Of a stretch of 64,000 nt of DNA, positions 35,803 through 46,903 are shown piece by piece. The notes under the pieces were generated by a model. It made no database searches, was not told the origin of the DNA, and was given only the letters and a program-made list of their open reading frames with translations. A program made the position numbers and the translations under genes. Position 1 is the stretch's first letter, and each line of letters opens with the position of its first letter. The stretch comes from Planctomycetota bacterium (lineage in GTDB: Bacteria > Planctomycetota > UBA1135 > GCA-002686595), in the NCBI GenBank assembly GCA_026692665.1, contig JAPLOF010000009.1:1-64000 (forward strand). The letters run 5' to 3'.

Positions 35803-35887
35803 TGGTGGGGAGAGGCGGATTCGAACCGCCGAAGGCTGAGCCACCAGATTTACAGTCTGGCCCGTTTGGCCGCTCCGGAATCTCCCC
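35803..35887 (-). tRNA. tRNA-Tyr (GTA)
   Basis: 85 nt, 5' end at 35887. Type II tRNA with long variable arm (TGGCTCAGCCTTCGG). Acceptor GGGGAGA/TCTCCCC, anticodon loop CTGTAAA gives GTA, discriminator A, CCA encoded. Equivalent to E. coli tyrU. Confidence 0.97.
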
Positions 35888-36253
35888 GGACGGTCGCTGG
35901 ACCGCCGCGGGGCCGGACGCGCCGGGTGCGACGGAAACGCTCGATTGCTCCGGTCCGAACGCGGGCTGGACGGATCGCGCCCGCCGCGCGCCCCACGTCG
36001 CCGGAAACGCGCCGCCGAGCGACGCGAGACCTGGCCACGGGGTCGACCGGACGGCGCGGTGCCGAGCACCGCTCCCTGAGTCATCCTCGAGAGGTTTCGT
36101 TGAGAGGGAACCGATCCGTGCGCCCAGCGTCCTCGCCGGAGCGAGTGCGCGCGAGCACGCGTCACACCGCGTTCGGGAGCATCTGGGCCGGCTCGCGCCT
36201 CGCGTCGGCTCCGACCGCAACCCGCGAGGTGGTCCTCGTGAGGTCGCGGCCGC
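35888..36253. other. tRNA-Tyr to tRNA-Thr spacer, no gene recognised
   Basis: 366 bp with no credible CDS or tRNA on either strand. One perfect 7-bp hairpin GCGGTGC-CGA-GCACCGC (36056-36072). Probably transcribed as part of the tRNA-tuf precursor. The equivalent spacer in E. coli is far shorter. Confidence 0.6.
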
Positions 36254-36329
36254 TGGAGCCAGCGGCGGGACTCGAACCCGCAACCACCTGATTACAAATC
36301 AGGGGCTCTGCCAATTGAGCTACGCTGGC
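36254..36329 (-). tRNA. tRNA-Thr (TGT)
   Basis: 76 nt, 5' end at 36329. Acceptor GCCAGCG/CGCTGGC; D-arm TAGCTCAATTGGCAGAGC; anticodon stem CCTGA/TCAGG with loop TTTGTAA gives TGT; T-arm GGGTTCGAGTCCC; CCA encoded. First gene of the tRNA-tuf unit, like E. coli thrU. Confidence 0.97.
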
Positions 36330-36425
36330 TGGACCGGAAGGCCTTGCCCGAGTGGCTCACCGGCAGCCCGACGCACGAGCCCACGGGTTGCGTGTGCCCT
36401 TGCCGGACGGCGAAGTGAGCGCAGG

Positions 36426-36453
36426 AGGATACGGATCCTCTCCCGGGAGTCAA
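36426..36453 (-). promoter_or_regulatory. Promoter of the tRNA-tuf operon
   Basis: Minus strand: -35 TTGACT (36453-36448), 16-bp spacer, -10 TATCCT (36431-36426). Predicted start about 90 nt before tRNA-Thr(TGT). Best match to sigma-70 consensus in the window; spacer is GC-rich, as expected for a stable-RNA promoter. Confidence 0.75.
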
Positions 36454-36508
36454 GCACCCGTCCAGAAGGATCGGCCGAGCCCGGCGCGGGCCGCGAGCCG
36501 GACGCCGG

Positions 36509-37675
36509 TCAGATCTCCCGGACCGCCCGCAGGTAGGCGGCGTGGGCGCGCTCGACCTCGGCCAGGGAATCGCCGCCGAACTTGCCCAGGAAGGCCCGCG
36601 CCAGCTCCAGCGCGACCAAGGCCTCCCCCACCACGCTGGCCGCCGGGACCGAGGTCACATCGGAGCGCTGCCAGGTGGCCGGGACACTTTGCAGGGTCTC
36701 GAAATCGACCGTGGGCAGGCCCTTGCGCAGGGTGGGAATGGGTTTCATCGCCACGCGGACCACGAGTGGCTCGCCGGTCGTGAGCCCGCCTTCGAGCCCC
36801 CCGGACCGGTTCGTGGCCCGCCGGTAGCGCGACCCGGCCGGCCCCGAGCCCTCCGGGGCACCCAGGATGGCGTCGTGGGCCTCGCTCCCCCGCCGCCGGG
36901 CGGTCTCGAACCCCAGGCCGAACTCGACGCCCTTCATGGCCGGGATCGAGAACAGCGCTCCGCCCAGGCGCGACGTGAGCCGCTCGGGGCCGCTCTGGTA
37001 GCTGCCCAGACCGGGCGGCAGACCGAGGGCGCGCACCTCGTACACGCCGCCGAGCGTGTCGCCGGCCTCCTTGGCCGCGTCGACCAGCGCCTTGGCGCGC
37101 GCGTCGAAGGCCGGGTCGAGCGCGAAGAACTCGCTGGCGGCCCGGCGGCTCGCGCGCTCACTCGCGGGAGCACCGAAGGCCGCGTCGGCCGCGCCGCGAT
37201 CCGCCTCCACATCGCCCAGGGACAGCACGTGGCCGCAGATCTCCACGCCGAAGCGCTAGAGCACCTGGCGCGCCACGCCGCCCAGCGCGACGCGGATCGC
37301 GGTCTCGCGCGCGCTCGCGCGTTCGAGCACGGCGCGCGGATCGCGCTCACCGAGCTTCAGGCACCCCGCGAGGTCCGCGTGACCGGGCCGCGGATTCGTC
37401 GGCACGGGCAGGCGCTCGATCGTGGCGTCCTTGTTCACGAGGCTGAGCGCGATCGGCGATCCGAGCGTCGCGCCGGCGCGGACACCGGAGAGGACCTCTG
37501 CGCGATCGGTCTCGATGCGCATGCGACCGCCGCGGCCGTAGCCGCCTTGACGGCGCGCGAGCTCGGCGTCCACGCGCTCGATCGACAGCGGAAAACCAGC
37601 GGGAAATCCTTCGAGAATCCCGACCAGAGCCGGCCCGTGCGACTCCCCCGCGGTCGTCCAGCGCAGGTCGCTCAC
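36509..37675 (-). pseudogene. aroC: Chorismate synthase interrupted by one in-frame TAG
   Basis: Would encode 388 codons, the normal AroC length. Catalyses EPSP to chorismate with reduced FMN. The N-terminal piece (37256-37675, 139 aa, GTG start) has the AroC blocks [36 protein letters not shown] and ERASARETA, then ends VARQVL-TAG. The C-terminal piece continues in the same frame as RFGVEICGH and can restart at a GTG 9 nt past the stop (37246, 245 aa); it keeps GSYQSGPERLTSRLGG, FSIPAMKGVEFG, TNRSGGLEGGLTTGEP and TSVPAASVVGEAL. No other lesion. Could be a recent nonsense mutation, a sequencing error, readthrough, or a two-piece enzyme. Overlaps the receiver gene by 4 nt. Confidence 0.85.
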
Positions 37676-38115
37676 GCGCTCTCCGGGCTCGGTGCGAGCT
37701 CGAGCCAGCCGTCGTCGCCCGCACTCGCCACCGCCGTGGGTGCACGCTCGCGCGCGCGCGCGAGCGCTTCCGCCACGCGCGCCAGCAGCACGTCCAGATC
37801 GAACGGTTTCGCCAGGACGCCGACGACCTGCGGCAGCCGCTCGAGCTCGATCTGAGCGGCGCGATCGAGGAATCCCGACACGACCAGCGTGGGCGGGAGC
37901 AGCCCGTCGGCCGCGAGCCGCGGCAGCTCGACGAGACCGCGCTCCTCGCCCAGGTCGAGGTCGGACAGCATCAAGTCCGGCCGCGCGTGCGCGATCGCGG
38001 CCCGCGCGCCCCCGAAGTCCGCCGACGTTCGCACGGCGTGCCCCGAGCGCCGCAGGAAGAAGGCGACGAGATCGGCGATGCGCGCGTCGTTGTCGACGAG
38101 GAGGAGGTCGGCCAA
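37672..38115 (-). CDS. Stand-alone response regulator receiver protein
   Basis: 147 aa if started at the TTG at 38115; no ATG or GTG lies between the upstream stop and LLLVDND, so the start is uncertain. Single receiver domain: acidic pair in [10 protein letters not shown], phospho-acceptor Asp in LMLSDLDLG (about residue 50), Ser in VVSGF, and Lys in GVLAKPFD. The C-terminal about 30 residues are low-complexity with no output domain. Lies between an ECF sigma gene and aroC and overlaps aroC (GTGA). Partner kinase not in window. Confidence 0.8.
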   Translation of the reverse strand: MADLLLVDNDARIADLVAFFLRRSGHAVRTSADFGGARAAIAHARPDLMLSDLDLGEERGLVELPRLAADGLLPPTLVVSGFLDRAAQIELERLPQVVGVLAKPFDLDVLLARVAEALARARERAPTAVASAGDDGWLELAPSPESA

Positions 38116-38198
38116 GGCCCGTGGGTTCTCGCTCCCCGGAGCCCGCGTGGCAAGACGGCAGGTGCAGCGACGCTCGGAACGACGCTCGGCCGGGGCCT

Positions 38199-38807
38199 CT
38201 ATGGCGTCTCGTCGTAGCCCGCGATCAGGTCGCGCAGTCGACCGAGGACACGGTGCTTCGCCACGTAGACCGCATTGCGCGAGAGCCCCAGCTCCTTCAC
38301 GGCGTCCTCCACCGTGCGCTGCTCCAGCACCAGCATCTCGAACACGCGGAAGGTCGAGGGCTGGACCTCGCGGCGCACCTCGCGCAGGCAGCGCTCCAGA
38401 CGCGCGCGCTCCCAGGCCTCGTCCCAGTCCTGCGTGACGGCCGCGTCGCCCTCCACCCCGGCCCAGAACGCGGTCGGGTGCTCGCCCACCGGCTGCTCGG
38501 CCACGGCCCGCTCGCCCTTGCGCCGGACTTGCTCGACCCGGCGCCAGGCGATCCCGAAGAGCCAGCTCGAGAGGCGTCCCTTCCCGCGGTCGTACCCGGC
38601 ATCGCGGTAGGCGCGGGCGAAGTCCATCAGGGTTTCCTGCGCCACGTCCTCGGCGTCCGACTCGCAGAGGCCGCGGCCCTGCGCGAAGCGCTGGATCGGC
38701 GCGCGGAATCGGTCCGCGAACGCGTTCCAGGTCGCGGTGTCGTCGAAGTCGGCGAGCCGCCGCAGGACGGCGGAAGTCGTCACCCATTCGGCCGGGTCGT
38801 GGTCCAT
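38199..38807 (-). CDS. ECF-family RNA polymerase sigma factor
   Basis: 202 aa. Sigma-2 region about residues 20-95 ([51 protein letters not shown]) and sigma-4 about 135-195 ([37 protein letters not shown] in parts). The style ([17 protein letters not shown] then WLFGIA) is typical of the large planctomycete ECF groups. No anti-sigma gene is adjacent; a receiver gene is 83 nt downstream. A TAGGAT box about 14 nt upstream may be its own -10. Divergent from the ABC operon. Confidence 0.9.
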   Translation of the reverse strand: MDHDPAEWVTTSAVLRRLADFDDTATWNAFADRFRAPIQRFAQGRGLCESDAEDVAQETLMDFARAYRDAGYDRGKGRLSSWLFGIAWRRVEQVRRKGERAVAEQPVGEHPTAFWAGVEGDAAVTQDWDEAWERARLERCLREVRREVQPSTFRVFEMLVLEQRTVEDAVKELGLSRNAVYVAKHRVLGRLRDLIAGYDETP

Positions 38808-38986
38808 GAGGGAGCTCCCGATCCTATCCGAGGGGTGCGGAGTCCACCGGATCGGAGCGGCCGCGAGCGGTTCCGTTCGATCCGGGAAAGAAGGGACGCG
38901 CAGGGGAACCGGGCGTGGAATCCTGTGCGGACGTCGTCGTACTGCGCGCCGTCCCGCCCCCCCTACCGCTCCTCGGAGGTCCCCCC

Positions 38987-39882
<896 letters not shown>

Positions 39883-39886
<4 letters not shown>

Positions 39887-42800
39887 GCTGGCGCAGGTTC
39901 CTGGCCGTCGCGCGGCTCGAGTTCCGGACGACCGTCCGGCGGCCGCTCTATATCGTGCTGCTCGTCCTGCTGGCCCTGATCGCCTGGGGACTCTCGAGCG
40001 GCGCCGTCCAGGTCAGCTCGGGCGCCTCGGACGTCGGCGGACGCAAGGCCTTCATCACGTCCATGTCGGCCATCGCGCTGTCCCTCGCGGTGCTCGGTCT
40101 CCTACTGCACGGGTTCTTCGTGGCCGTCGGCGCGGGCATGAGCGTGATCCGCGACGAGGAGTTGCGCGTCGGCAACGTGCTGCACGCCACGCCCCTGACC
40201 CCGCGCGAGTACGTGTGGGGCAAGTTCACCGGGATCATGGCCGCCTTCGGGCTGGCCCTCCTCGCGGACCTCCTGTTCCGCGCGATCGCGAACCACCTCC
40301 TGACCGGGGCGGCCGAGGCGGAGATCGTGGGGCCGTTCGAGCTCCGGAACTACGCGCTGCCGCTCCTCGCCTTCGGGCTCCCGACGGTGCTCTTCGTCGG
40401 CGGCGCGAGCTTCGCGATCGGCAGCCTCACGCGGCGCCCGATCCTGGTCTTCTTCCTGCCGACGGCGCTGCTCCTCGTCTGCCTGTTCTTCGTCTGGGCA
40501 TTCTCGCCCGCGTGGCTCTCCGAGACCTGGAACTCCGTGCTCATGGCGCTCGATCCCGCGGGGTTCCGCTGGTTGAACGAGCGCTGGCTGGAGGTCGACC
40601 GCGGCGTCGACGCCTACAACACGCAGACCATCGCCTTCGACGGGCTCTTCCTGGCGAATCGCGTGGGTTTCGTCGCCATCGGCCTGGGTGCGGTGGCCTT
40701 CGCCGCGCGACGGTTCGAGCACGTGCTCCTGGCCCGGTCCGCGTCCGCGAACACCGCCGCGCCTCGCGCGGTCGCACCAGCCACCGGATCCGCGCGCGGC
40801 GCCGAGGACGCCGGATCGGGACTGGCGCAGTTCTCGACGCTCCGCCCGGCGCGTCTGGACGGCCTCGCGATGCGTGCCTTGCCGCCGAGCTTCCTGCAAG
40901 CGGCGGCGTCGACGGCCCGGGCGGAAGTGCGCGAGCTGCGCAACCAACCCGGTCTCTACCTGTTCGTCCCGCTGATCCTCCTGCAGATCATCGGCACCGG
41001 TCTCGTGCGCACGGGTGCATTCGACACGCCGCTGCTCGCGACGCCGGGCGTGCTGGCGGCGGGCTCGTGGAACACGATCGTCCTCTTGCTCGAACTGCTC
41101 CTGCTCTTCTACACCGTCGAGTCGCTCGAGCGGGAGCGCGCGCGCGGGCTCGATGCCATCCACGGATCGACACCCACGTCGACGGCCGCGATCCTCGCCG
41201 GCAAGTCGCTCGCGAACAGCGTGGTCGGCGTGGTCGTGCTGCTCGCGGCCTACCTGGCCAGCGCGGGGATCATCCTGTTCCAGGGGCGCATGGCCCCCGC
41301 TCCGGGCCCGTTCCTGCTCCTGTGGGGCGTCCTGCTCCTGCCGACGCTCCTCGTGTGGACCTCGTTCGTCTCGGCCGCCTGGTGCGTGACGCGCAGCCGC
41401 TACGGAGCCTATGCCGTCGGTCTCGCGCTTCTCGCGGGCGGCGGTTGGCTCGCGTTCGACGGCCAGACGAACTGGGTCACGAATTGGAACCTGTGGAGCG
41501 CCTTGCGCTGGAGCGACATGAGCGTGCTCGAGATCGACCGCGGCGCGCTGGTCCTGAACCGTGCGTTCGTGCTCGTGCTGGCCGTGTTCTTCACGCTGCT
41601 CGCCGTGCGATTCCATCCCCGTCGCAGCCTCGACGGCGTGCGCACCCTGCAGCGGCTCGCGCCCCGGCCGCTCTTCCGCGCGGTGCTGCCGCTCGCGCCC
41701 GTCGTCGTCGCGGCCGTGGTCCTCGGCACCGTCCTCTACAAGGACGTGCAGGGCGGATCCGGCGGCGCGGACCAGCGCAAGTACGCCAAGGACTACTGGC
41801 GTCGCAACATCGAGACGTGGCGCGACGCGCCCGTGCCGGCGATCCGTCACGTGGACATCACCGTCGATCTCGAGCCGGCGGCGAGCCACATGCGCGTGCA
41901 CGGCACGTACGAGCTCGAGAACGACGACCCGAAGGCCCTGGCGCTCCTGCCCATCACGCCGGGCCGCCACTACCGCGGCGTCGCGTACACGATCGACGGC
42001 GTGAAGGCGGAGCACGAAGACCGCTCGGGGCTGCACGTCCTGAAGCTCACGCCGCCGCTGGCTCCCGGATCCCGGCTGACGCTGGGCTTCGAGCACGAGG
42101 CGGACTACTCCGGCGGGACCACGAAGAACGGCGGCGGAGCCGGCGAGTTCGTGCTGCCCGGCGGCGTCGTCATGACCAGCTTCGGGCCGAGCTTCGCGCC
42201 CAGCCTGGGTTTCCTGGAGGAGATCGGCCTCGAGGCCAAGGACCGGCCCAACGCCAAGGAGTACACCGACGACTTCTACGTGGGACCGACGCCGTCGGTG
42301 CTCGGGACGGACACTCCGTACTCGACGCGGGTCCGGATCTCGGTGCCCGAGGGCTGGCGCGCGAACTCGGTGGGCACGCTCGTCGAGGAAACGGCATCGG
42401 AGGGCCGCCGCACGTTCACGTGGGAGAGCGATCACCCCGTGACGTTCTTCAACGTCGTCGCCGGACGCTGGAGCGAACGGCGCGGCGAGGGCGTCGTCGT
42501 GTACCACCATCCCGACCACGTCTGGAACATCGACGAGATCACGCGCACGCTCGAGGCTTCGCGGCGCCGCTACTCGGAGTGGTTCGCCCCGTTCCCGTGG
42601 CAGGAGTTGAAGCTCTCGGAGTTCCCCGCGCTGGCCGGCTACGCGCAGGGATTCCCGACGAACATCACGTTCTCGGAGAGCATCGGCTTCCTGACGCGCA
42701 GCGATCCGCGAGCCAACGCCGCGTTCATGGTCACGGCGCACGAGGCCGCGCACCAGTGGTGGGGAAACATGCTCAATCCCGGGAAGGGCCCGGGAGGCAA

Positions 42801-43572
42801 CGTCCTGTCGGAAGGCATGGCGCACTTCTCGACCATCCTCCTGCACGAATCCGAACTGGGCCTGCGCGAGCGCATCGAGTTCTGCAAGCACATCGAGGAC
42901 AGCTACGGATCCGACCGCCAGGTCGATTCCGAGCGCCCTCTCGTGAAGATGGACGGCTCGCGCGCGGGCGACACGACGGTCACGTACGACAAGGGCGGAT
43001 GGGTCGCGTGGATGCTCCTCCACCACATGGGCCGCGAGCAGAACCTGGCCGGCCTGCGCGAATTCCTGCGGGTTTGGGGTCCGAGCGCGGACCATCCGGT
43101 CCTCCAGGACTTCGTCGCGGCGCTGCGCCCCTTCGCGGCCGACACGGAGGCCTACGACGCGTTCACGCGGCAGTGGTACTTCGAGGTCGTCGTGCCCGAG
43201 TACCGGCTCGAGGACGTGAAGAAGGAGCGCGAGGGCGAGGGTTGGGTCGTGCGCGCGACGCTGCGCAACGCGGGGACCTCGACGATGCCGGTCGAGGTCT
43301 CCGCGGCGCGCGGGACGCGGTTCGAGGATCCCGACAAGGAGTCCGCACGACCGGCGGCGAACGCACCCGCGGCCGGGGCTCCCGCCTCCGCCACGGTCCA
43401 GGCCGCGGCCGGGAAGGAAGCCTGGCGCGAGGCGCGCACGACGGTGGTCGCGGGCCCGAAGTCCGTGACCGCCATCGAAATCCACTGCGACTTCGAACCC
43501 GTCGAGTTGGTCGTGGACCCGGACGCGCTCGTGCTGCAACTCGAACGCAAGAAGGCGCGCGCCAGCCTCTAG
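39883..43572 (+). CDS. ABC-2 permease fused to M1-family metallopeptidase
   Basis: 1229 aa from a TTG overlapping the upstream stop. Residues about 1-290 and 340-600 are two ABC-2-type membrane halves, each with about six hydrophobic helices, linked by an Ala-rich segment. From about 640 the protein is a gluzincin peptidase: HEAAH at 953-957 and the third ligand Glu977 in LSEGMAHFS (one residue farther than the usual HExxH-x18-E). A C-terminal beta region follows to VLQLERKKARASL. The fusion type is known in databases as ABC permease/M1 aminopeptidase, but its substrate is not. The peptidase would face the side opposite the ATPase (periplasm) if topology is standard; that is inference. Confidence 0.88.
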
Positions 43573-43788
43573 CCGGGGTGCGCGGCCCCGCCATCCGCGC
43601 CTCCGGCGGGCAAGAGCCGGGCGCGAAATCGGCCGCGGAGGCACGCGCGGCCCGGATGCGTGCAACGCGGCGCTCCGGATGCCACCTTGGGGAGGCGCGG
43701 GTGTGGCGTGGGGGCACGAGTCCTGCGCCGCGCGGAGCGCGCACGCCCCTTTCGGAGACACGGAGCGCAGTACGCTCGGGAGACCGCC

Positions 43789-44724
43789 ATGCCGACTCAG
43801 AGTGCCAACACCTCCGCGTTCCCGAGCCAGATCCTGTGCGCGCTCGACCTCGAGGGCCGTGCCGGCCACGCGGTGAACGCCGCCATCTGGCTCTCCGAGC
43901 GCCTGGAGGCTCCGGTCGAGATCATCCACGCGTTCCCTCCCCGGCCGGTCCTGTGGGGCCGGGAGGAGGACATGCCCGAGTGGGTGGCCGGCCGGGAGGC
44001 GACGGGCCGCGCGCTGCGCGACTCGCTGCGCGCGATCGTCGCGGACGCGCCGACCGAACTGGGTCTCCGCACGGATGCCGGCAAGCTGCGCTTCCACATC
44101 ACCGCGGGACATCCGGTCCAGGTGATCCTGGAGCACGCGCGTGCGTGCCGCGCGGACCTGATCGTCCTCGGCCCGCACAAGAAGCGCGGCTGGCTCGACG
44201 TGGGCAGCACGGCGCGCGGCGTCCTGGGCCACGCTCCGCGCGGCGTGTGGGTGCAACCCGAGGCGCCGCGCCCCGTGCGCCGGATCCTGGCCCCCGTCGA
44301 CCTCTCGCCCGACAGCCTGCACGCGCTCTCGGTCGCGCGCGATCTGGCGCGGGTGTTCGGCGCCCGCGTGACGGTCGTCCTGGCCTTCGCGCCGCCGGTC
44401 CTGGGCGCTCCGGTGCGCTCGTCGGTCCCCGGCGCTCCGGACTACGTGATCGACCGGATGCGGCACGAGGAGGCGGCGCACTTCGAGTCCGTCGTCGGCG
44501 CGTTCGACTGGCTCGGCGTGGCGCACGAGGCGCGGTTCGAGCAGGGCGACCCGGCCGAGTCGGTCCTCGCCCTGCAGGACGCGCACGACCTGATCGTCAT
44601 GGGCACGCACGGGAGGACGGGGCTCTCGGCCGCGATCCTCGGATCCGTCGCCCACGGCGTGGTGCGGTCGTCGCGCATCCCGGTGCTCGCCCTGCGCTAC
44701 CCGCGTTCGGCGTTCGTGCTCTAG
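43789..44724 (+). CDS. Tandem universal stress protein
   Basis: 311 aa from the ATG at 43789, with GGGAG upstream. Two UspA-like Rossmann domains (about 10-155 and 160-305). The second has the ATP-binding motif GTHGRTGLSAAILGSVAHGVV-type block; the first has the degenerate GPHKKRGWLDVGSTARGVL. Starts 216 nt after the M1 fusion; that gap holds no gene or clear terminator. Its stop faces mutS2 (convergent, 22 nt apart). Role in stress presumed only from family. Confidence 0.88.
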   Translation: MPTQSANTSAFPSQILCALDLEGRAGHAVNAAIWLSERLEAPVEIIHAFPPRPVLWGREEDMPEWVAGREATGRALRDSLRAIVADAPTELGLRTDAGKLRFHITAGHPVQVILEHARACRADLIVLGPHKKRGWLDVGSTARGVLGHAPRGVWVQPEAPRPVRRILAPVDLSPDSLHALSVARDLARVFGARVTVVLAFAPPVLGAPVRSSVPGAPDYVIDRMRHEEAAHFESVVGAFDWLGVAHEARFEQGDPAESVLALQDAHDLIVMGTHGRTGLSAAILGSVAHGVVRSSRIPVLALRYPRSAFVL

Positions 44725-44746
44725 CAGCCGCTGCAGGCGCGGACGG

Positions 44747-46903
44747 TCAGCGGGATTCGATCGACGTCACCTCGTCGAAGCTCACGGTCATGCCCATCCC
44801 GCCGAGCAGCACCTTCACCTCGCGCTTCTCGCGGTCCACCTTCTGCACCGGGACGCGCTGCTTGTAGCGCGGCAGGTAGACGAAGCTCCCCTTCGCGAGG
44901 GCGTCGAGGAACGCCTGGCGGCGATCCGAGATCGCCGCGCCCGACAGTTCGCGGTCGAGCTCGCCGAGCGCCGCATCCAGCGCCTTGCGCTGCGTCGCCG
45001 GAACCTGCTCGAGCAGGGCCTGGATGCGGCCGATGCGCGCGCGTGCCTCGCGGACGCGATCCTCGATCGAGCGCTGGGCCTCGGCCTCGAGCATCTCGCC
45101 CTTGCGCACGACCTGCGCCTTCACGACCTCGGTCTCGCGCGCGGCGCGTTCGGCGTCCTGGAGGCGCTTCTCGGTCTCGCCGCGCACCTTCTCGACCTCC
45201 GTACGCGCGGTGCGGACGTCGGACATGAGCTTCTGCACCTCGGCATCGCGGCGCTTCAGACGCTGTTCGGCGCGGTCGCACACGCGGTACGGCAGCCCGA
45301 GCCGCCGCGCGATGAGCAGCGCGCTCGACTCGCCCGGCACGCCGACCAGCACCTTGTAGCGCGGCGACATCGTCTTCGGGTCGAACTCGACGCAGGCGTT
45401 CTCCGCCCGCGAGTTGCGGAAGGCGAACTCCTTGAGCTTGCCGATGTGGGTCGACGCCAGGGTCGAGCACTTGCGCGCGAGCAACTCCTCGAGGATCGCC
45501 TCGGAGAGCGCCGCGCCCTCGTCCGGATCGGTGCCCGTGCCCAGCTCGTCGAGGAGGAACAGCGTGCGATCCGTGCAGCGCGCGAGCCCGTTCTTGATGC
45601 GCGCGAGGTGCGAGCTGAACGTCGAGAGGCTGGAGCGGATCTCCTGCTCGTCGCCGATGTCGGCCACGATCCCGTCGTAGAGCGGGATGCACGAGCCCTC
45701 GGCGCACGGGAACGGCAGGCCGCAACGCGCCATCACGGCCGCGAGACCCGCGGTCTTGAGCGCCAGCGTCTTCCCGCCCGTGTTCGGCCCCGTGAGGATC
45801 AGCAGGTCGAAATCGGCGCCGAGACGCAGGTCGATCGGCACCACGTCCGCGAGCTTCCCCACGCGCCGCTGCTCGACCAGGAGCGGGTGCCGCGCGGTCC
45901 GCAGCACGAGCCCGCGGTCCGTGGCCTGCTCGCCCGCGATCCGCAGCACGGCGGCGCCGGATTCCGCGGCATAGCGGGCCGCCAGGAGCGCCAGCTCGAG
46001 CTTCGCCAGCCGTTCGGCACCCTCGCGGATCGAATCCTCCTCGCCCAGCAGCGCGCGCGTGATCTCGAGCAGCACGCGTTCGAGCTCGCGGCGCTCGTCG
46101 GCCTCCAGCTCCGCGTGACGATTGCCGACGGCCACGATCTCGCGCGGCTCGATGAACACCGTCTGGTCGCTCTGCGAGCGGTCGTGGACGAGACCGGGGA
46201 CGCGCCCCTGGCTCTTCGACTTGACCGCCAGCACTGCGCGACCGCCGCGGCGGTGCGTCATCGGATCGCTGAGGACCGCTTTGACCTCGGGTTTCGCGAC
46301 GATCGCCTTGAGCGCGCCGTCGATCGTCCGCGCAGTGTCGGCTAGATCTCGGCGCAAGCGGGCGAGCAGCGGCGAGGCTTCGTCGCGCACACGCCCGCGC
46401 TCGTCGATGGTCAGCGCGATGCGCTCGAGGAGCTTCGCGAAGTCGGGCATGCCGCTCGCGAGCGCACCGAGCGCCGGCGCGGCGCCCGCGTCCTCGCGCA
46501 GCCAGGTCGCGAGGCGCCCGCAGGCCTCGAGGAACCCGCGCAACTGCACGAGAGCGACGTCCTCGAGCGCGCGGCCCGCGCGGCGCGCGGCCTCGAGCGG
46601 CGGCAGCGGATCCGTGACGCCGGCGAGGGATGGCGATCCCCCGTGACGCGCGAGCAGCACGGCCTCCGACGCGCGCTGCAATGCCGCGCGGGCTCCAGCA
46701 TCGTCCAGCGGGGCGAGCGCGCGCAGGGCGCGCAGGCCCAGCGACGTCGATGCGTGCCGCTCGAGCATCGCCAGCACGTCCTCGAAGTCGAGCGCGCGCG
46801 CCGCGAACGCCTCGAGGCGCGTGAGGCGCGCCGGGTCCTCGCGATCGAGCGGATCGGGCGCATTTCCCGCGGTCTGCGCGCCCTTCACGGAACCCTGCGA
46901 CAT
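44747..46903 (-). CDS. mutS2: MutS2 / RqcU lacking the Smr domain
   Basis: 718 aa. Clamp and lever (about 30-340), ATPase with Walker A TGPNTGGKTLALKT (about 385) and Walker B LLDELGTGTDP, then a coiled-coil arm (about 545-650) and a small beta/KOW-like domain at the end (GSFVYLPRYKQRVPV). The family normally continues into a C-terminal Smr nuclease-like domain (about 780 aa in B. subtilis); here the stop follows directly, and the convergent stress-protein gene begins 22 nt on, leaving no room. MutS2 splits collided ribosomes or blocks recombination. Its first 19 nt overlap the upstream gene. Confidence 0.92.
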   Translation of the reverse strand: MSQGSVKGAQTAGNAPDPLDREDPARLTRLEAFAARALDFEDVLAMLERHASTSLGLRALRALAPLDDAGARAALQRASEAVLLARHGGSPSLAGVTDPLPPLEAARRAGRALEDVALVQLRGFLEACGRLATWLREDAGAAPALGALASGMPDFAKLLERIALTIDERGRVRDEASPLLARLRRDLADTARTIDGALKAIVAKPEVKAVLSDPMTHRRGGRAVLAVKSKSQGRVPGLVHDRSQSDQTVFIEPREIVAVGNRHAELEADERRELERVLLEITRALLGEEDSIREGAERLAKLELALLAARYAAESGAAVLRIAGEQATDRGLVLRTARHPLLVEQRRVGKLADVVPIDLRLGADFDLLILTGPNTGGKTLALKTAGLAAVMARCGLPFPCAEGSCIPLYDGIVADIGDEQEIRSSLSTFSSHLARIKNGLARCTDRTLFLLDELGTGTDPDEGAALSEAILEELLARKCSTLASTHIGKLKEFAFRNSRAENACVEFDPKTMSPRYKVLVGVPGESSALLIARRLGLPYRVCDRAEQRLKRRDAEVQKLMSDVRTARTEVEKVRGETEKRLQDAERAARETEVVKAQVVRKGEMLEAEAQRSIEDRVREARARIGRIQALLEQVPATQRKALDAALGELDRELSGAAISDRRQAFLDALAKGSFVYLPRYKQRVPVQKVDREKREVKVLLGGMGMTVSFDEVTSIESR

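Noticed and set aside
37256..37258. Recoded TAG (for example pyrrolysine) in aroC
   Set aside because: TAG is the normal stop of several other genes in the window (rpoA, M1 fusion, usp, trpS, mlaF); no recoding element seen. Kept as a lesion or readthrough question only.
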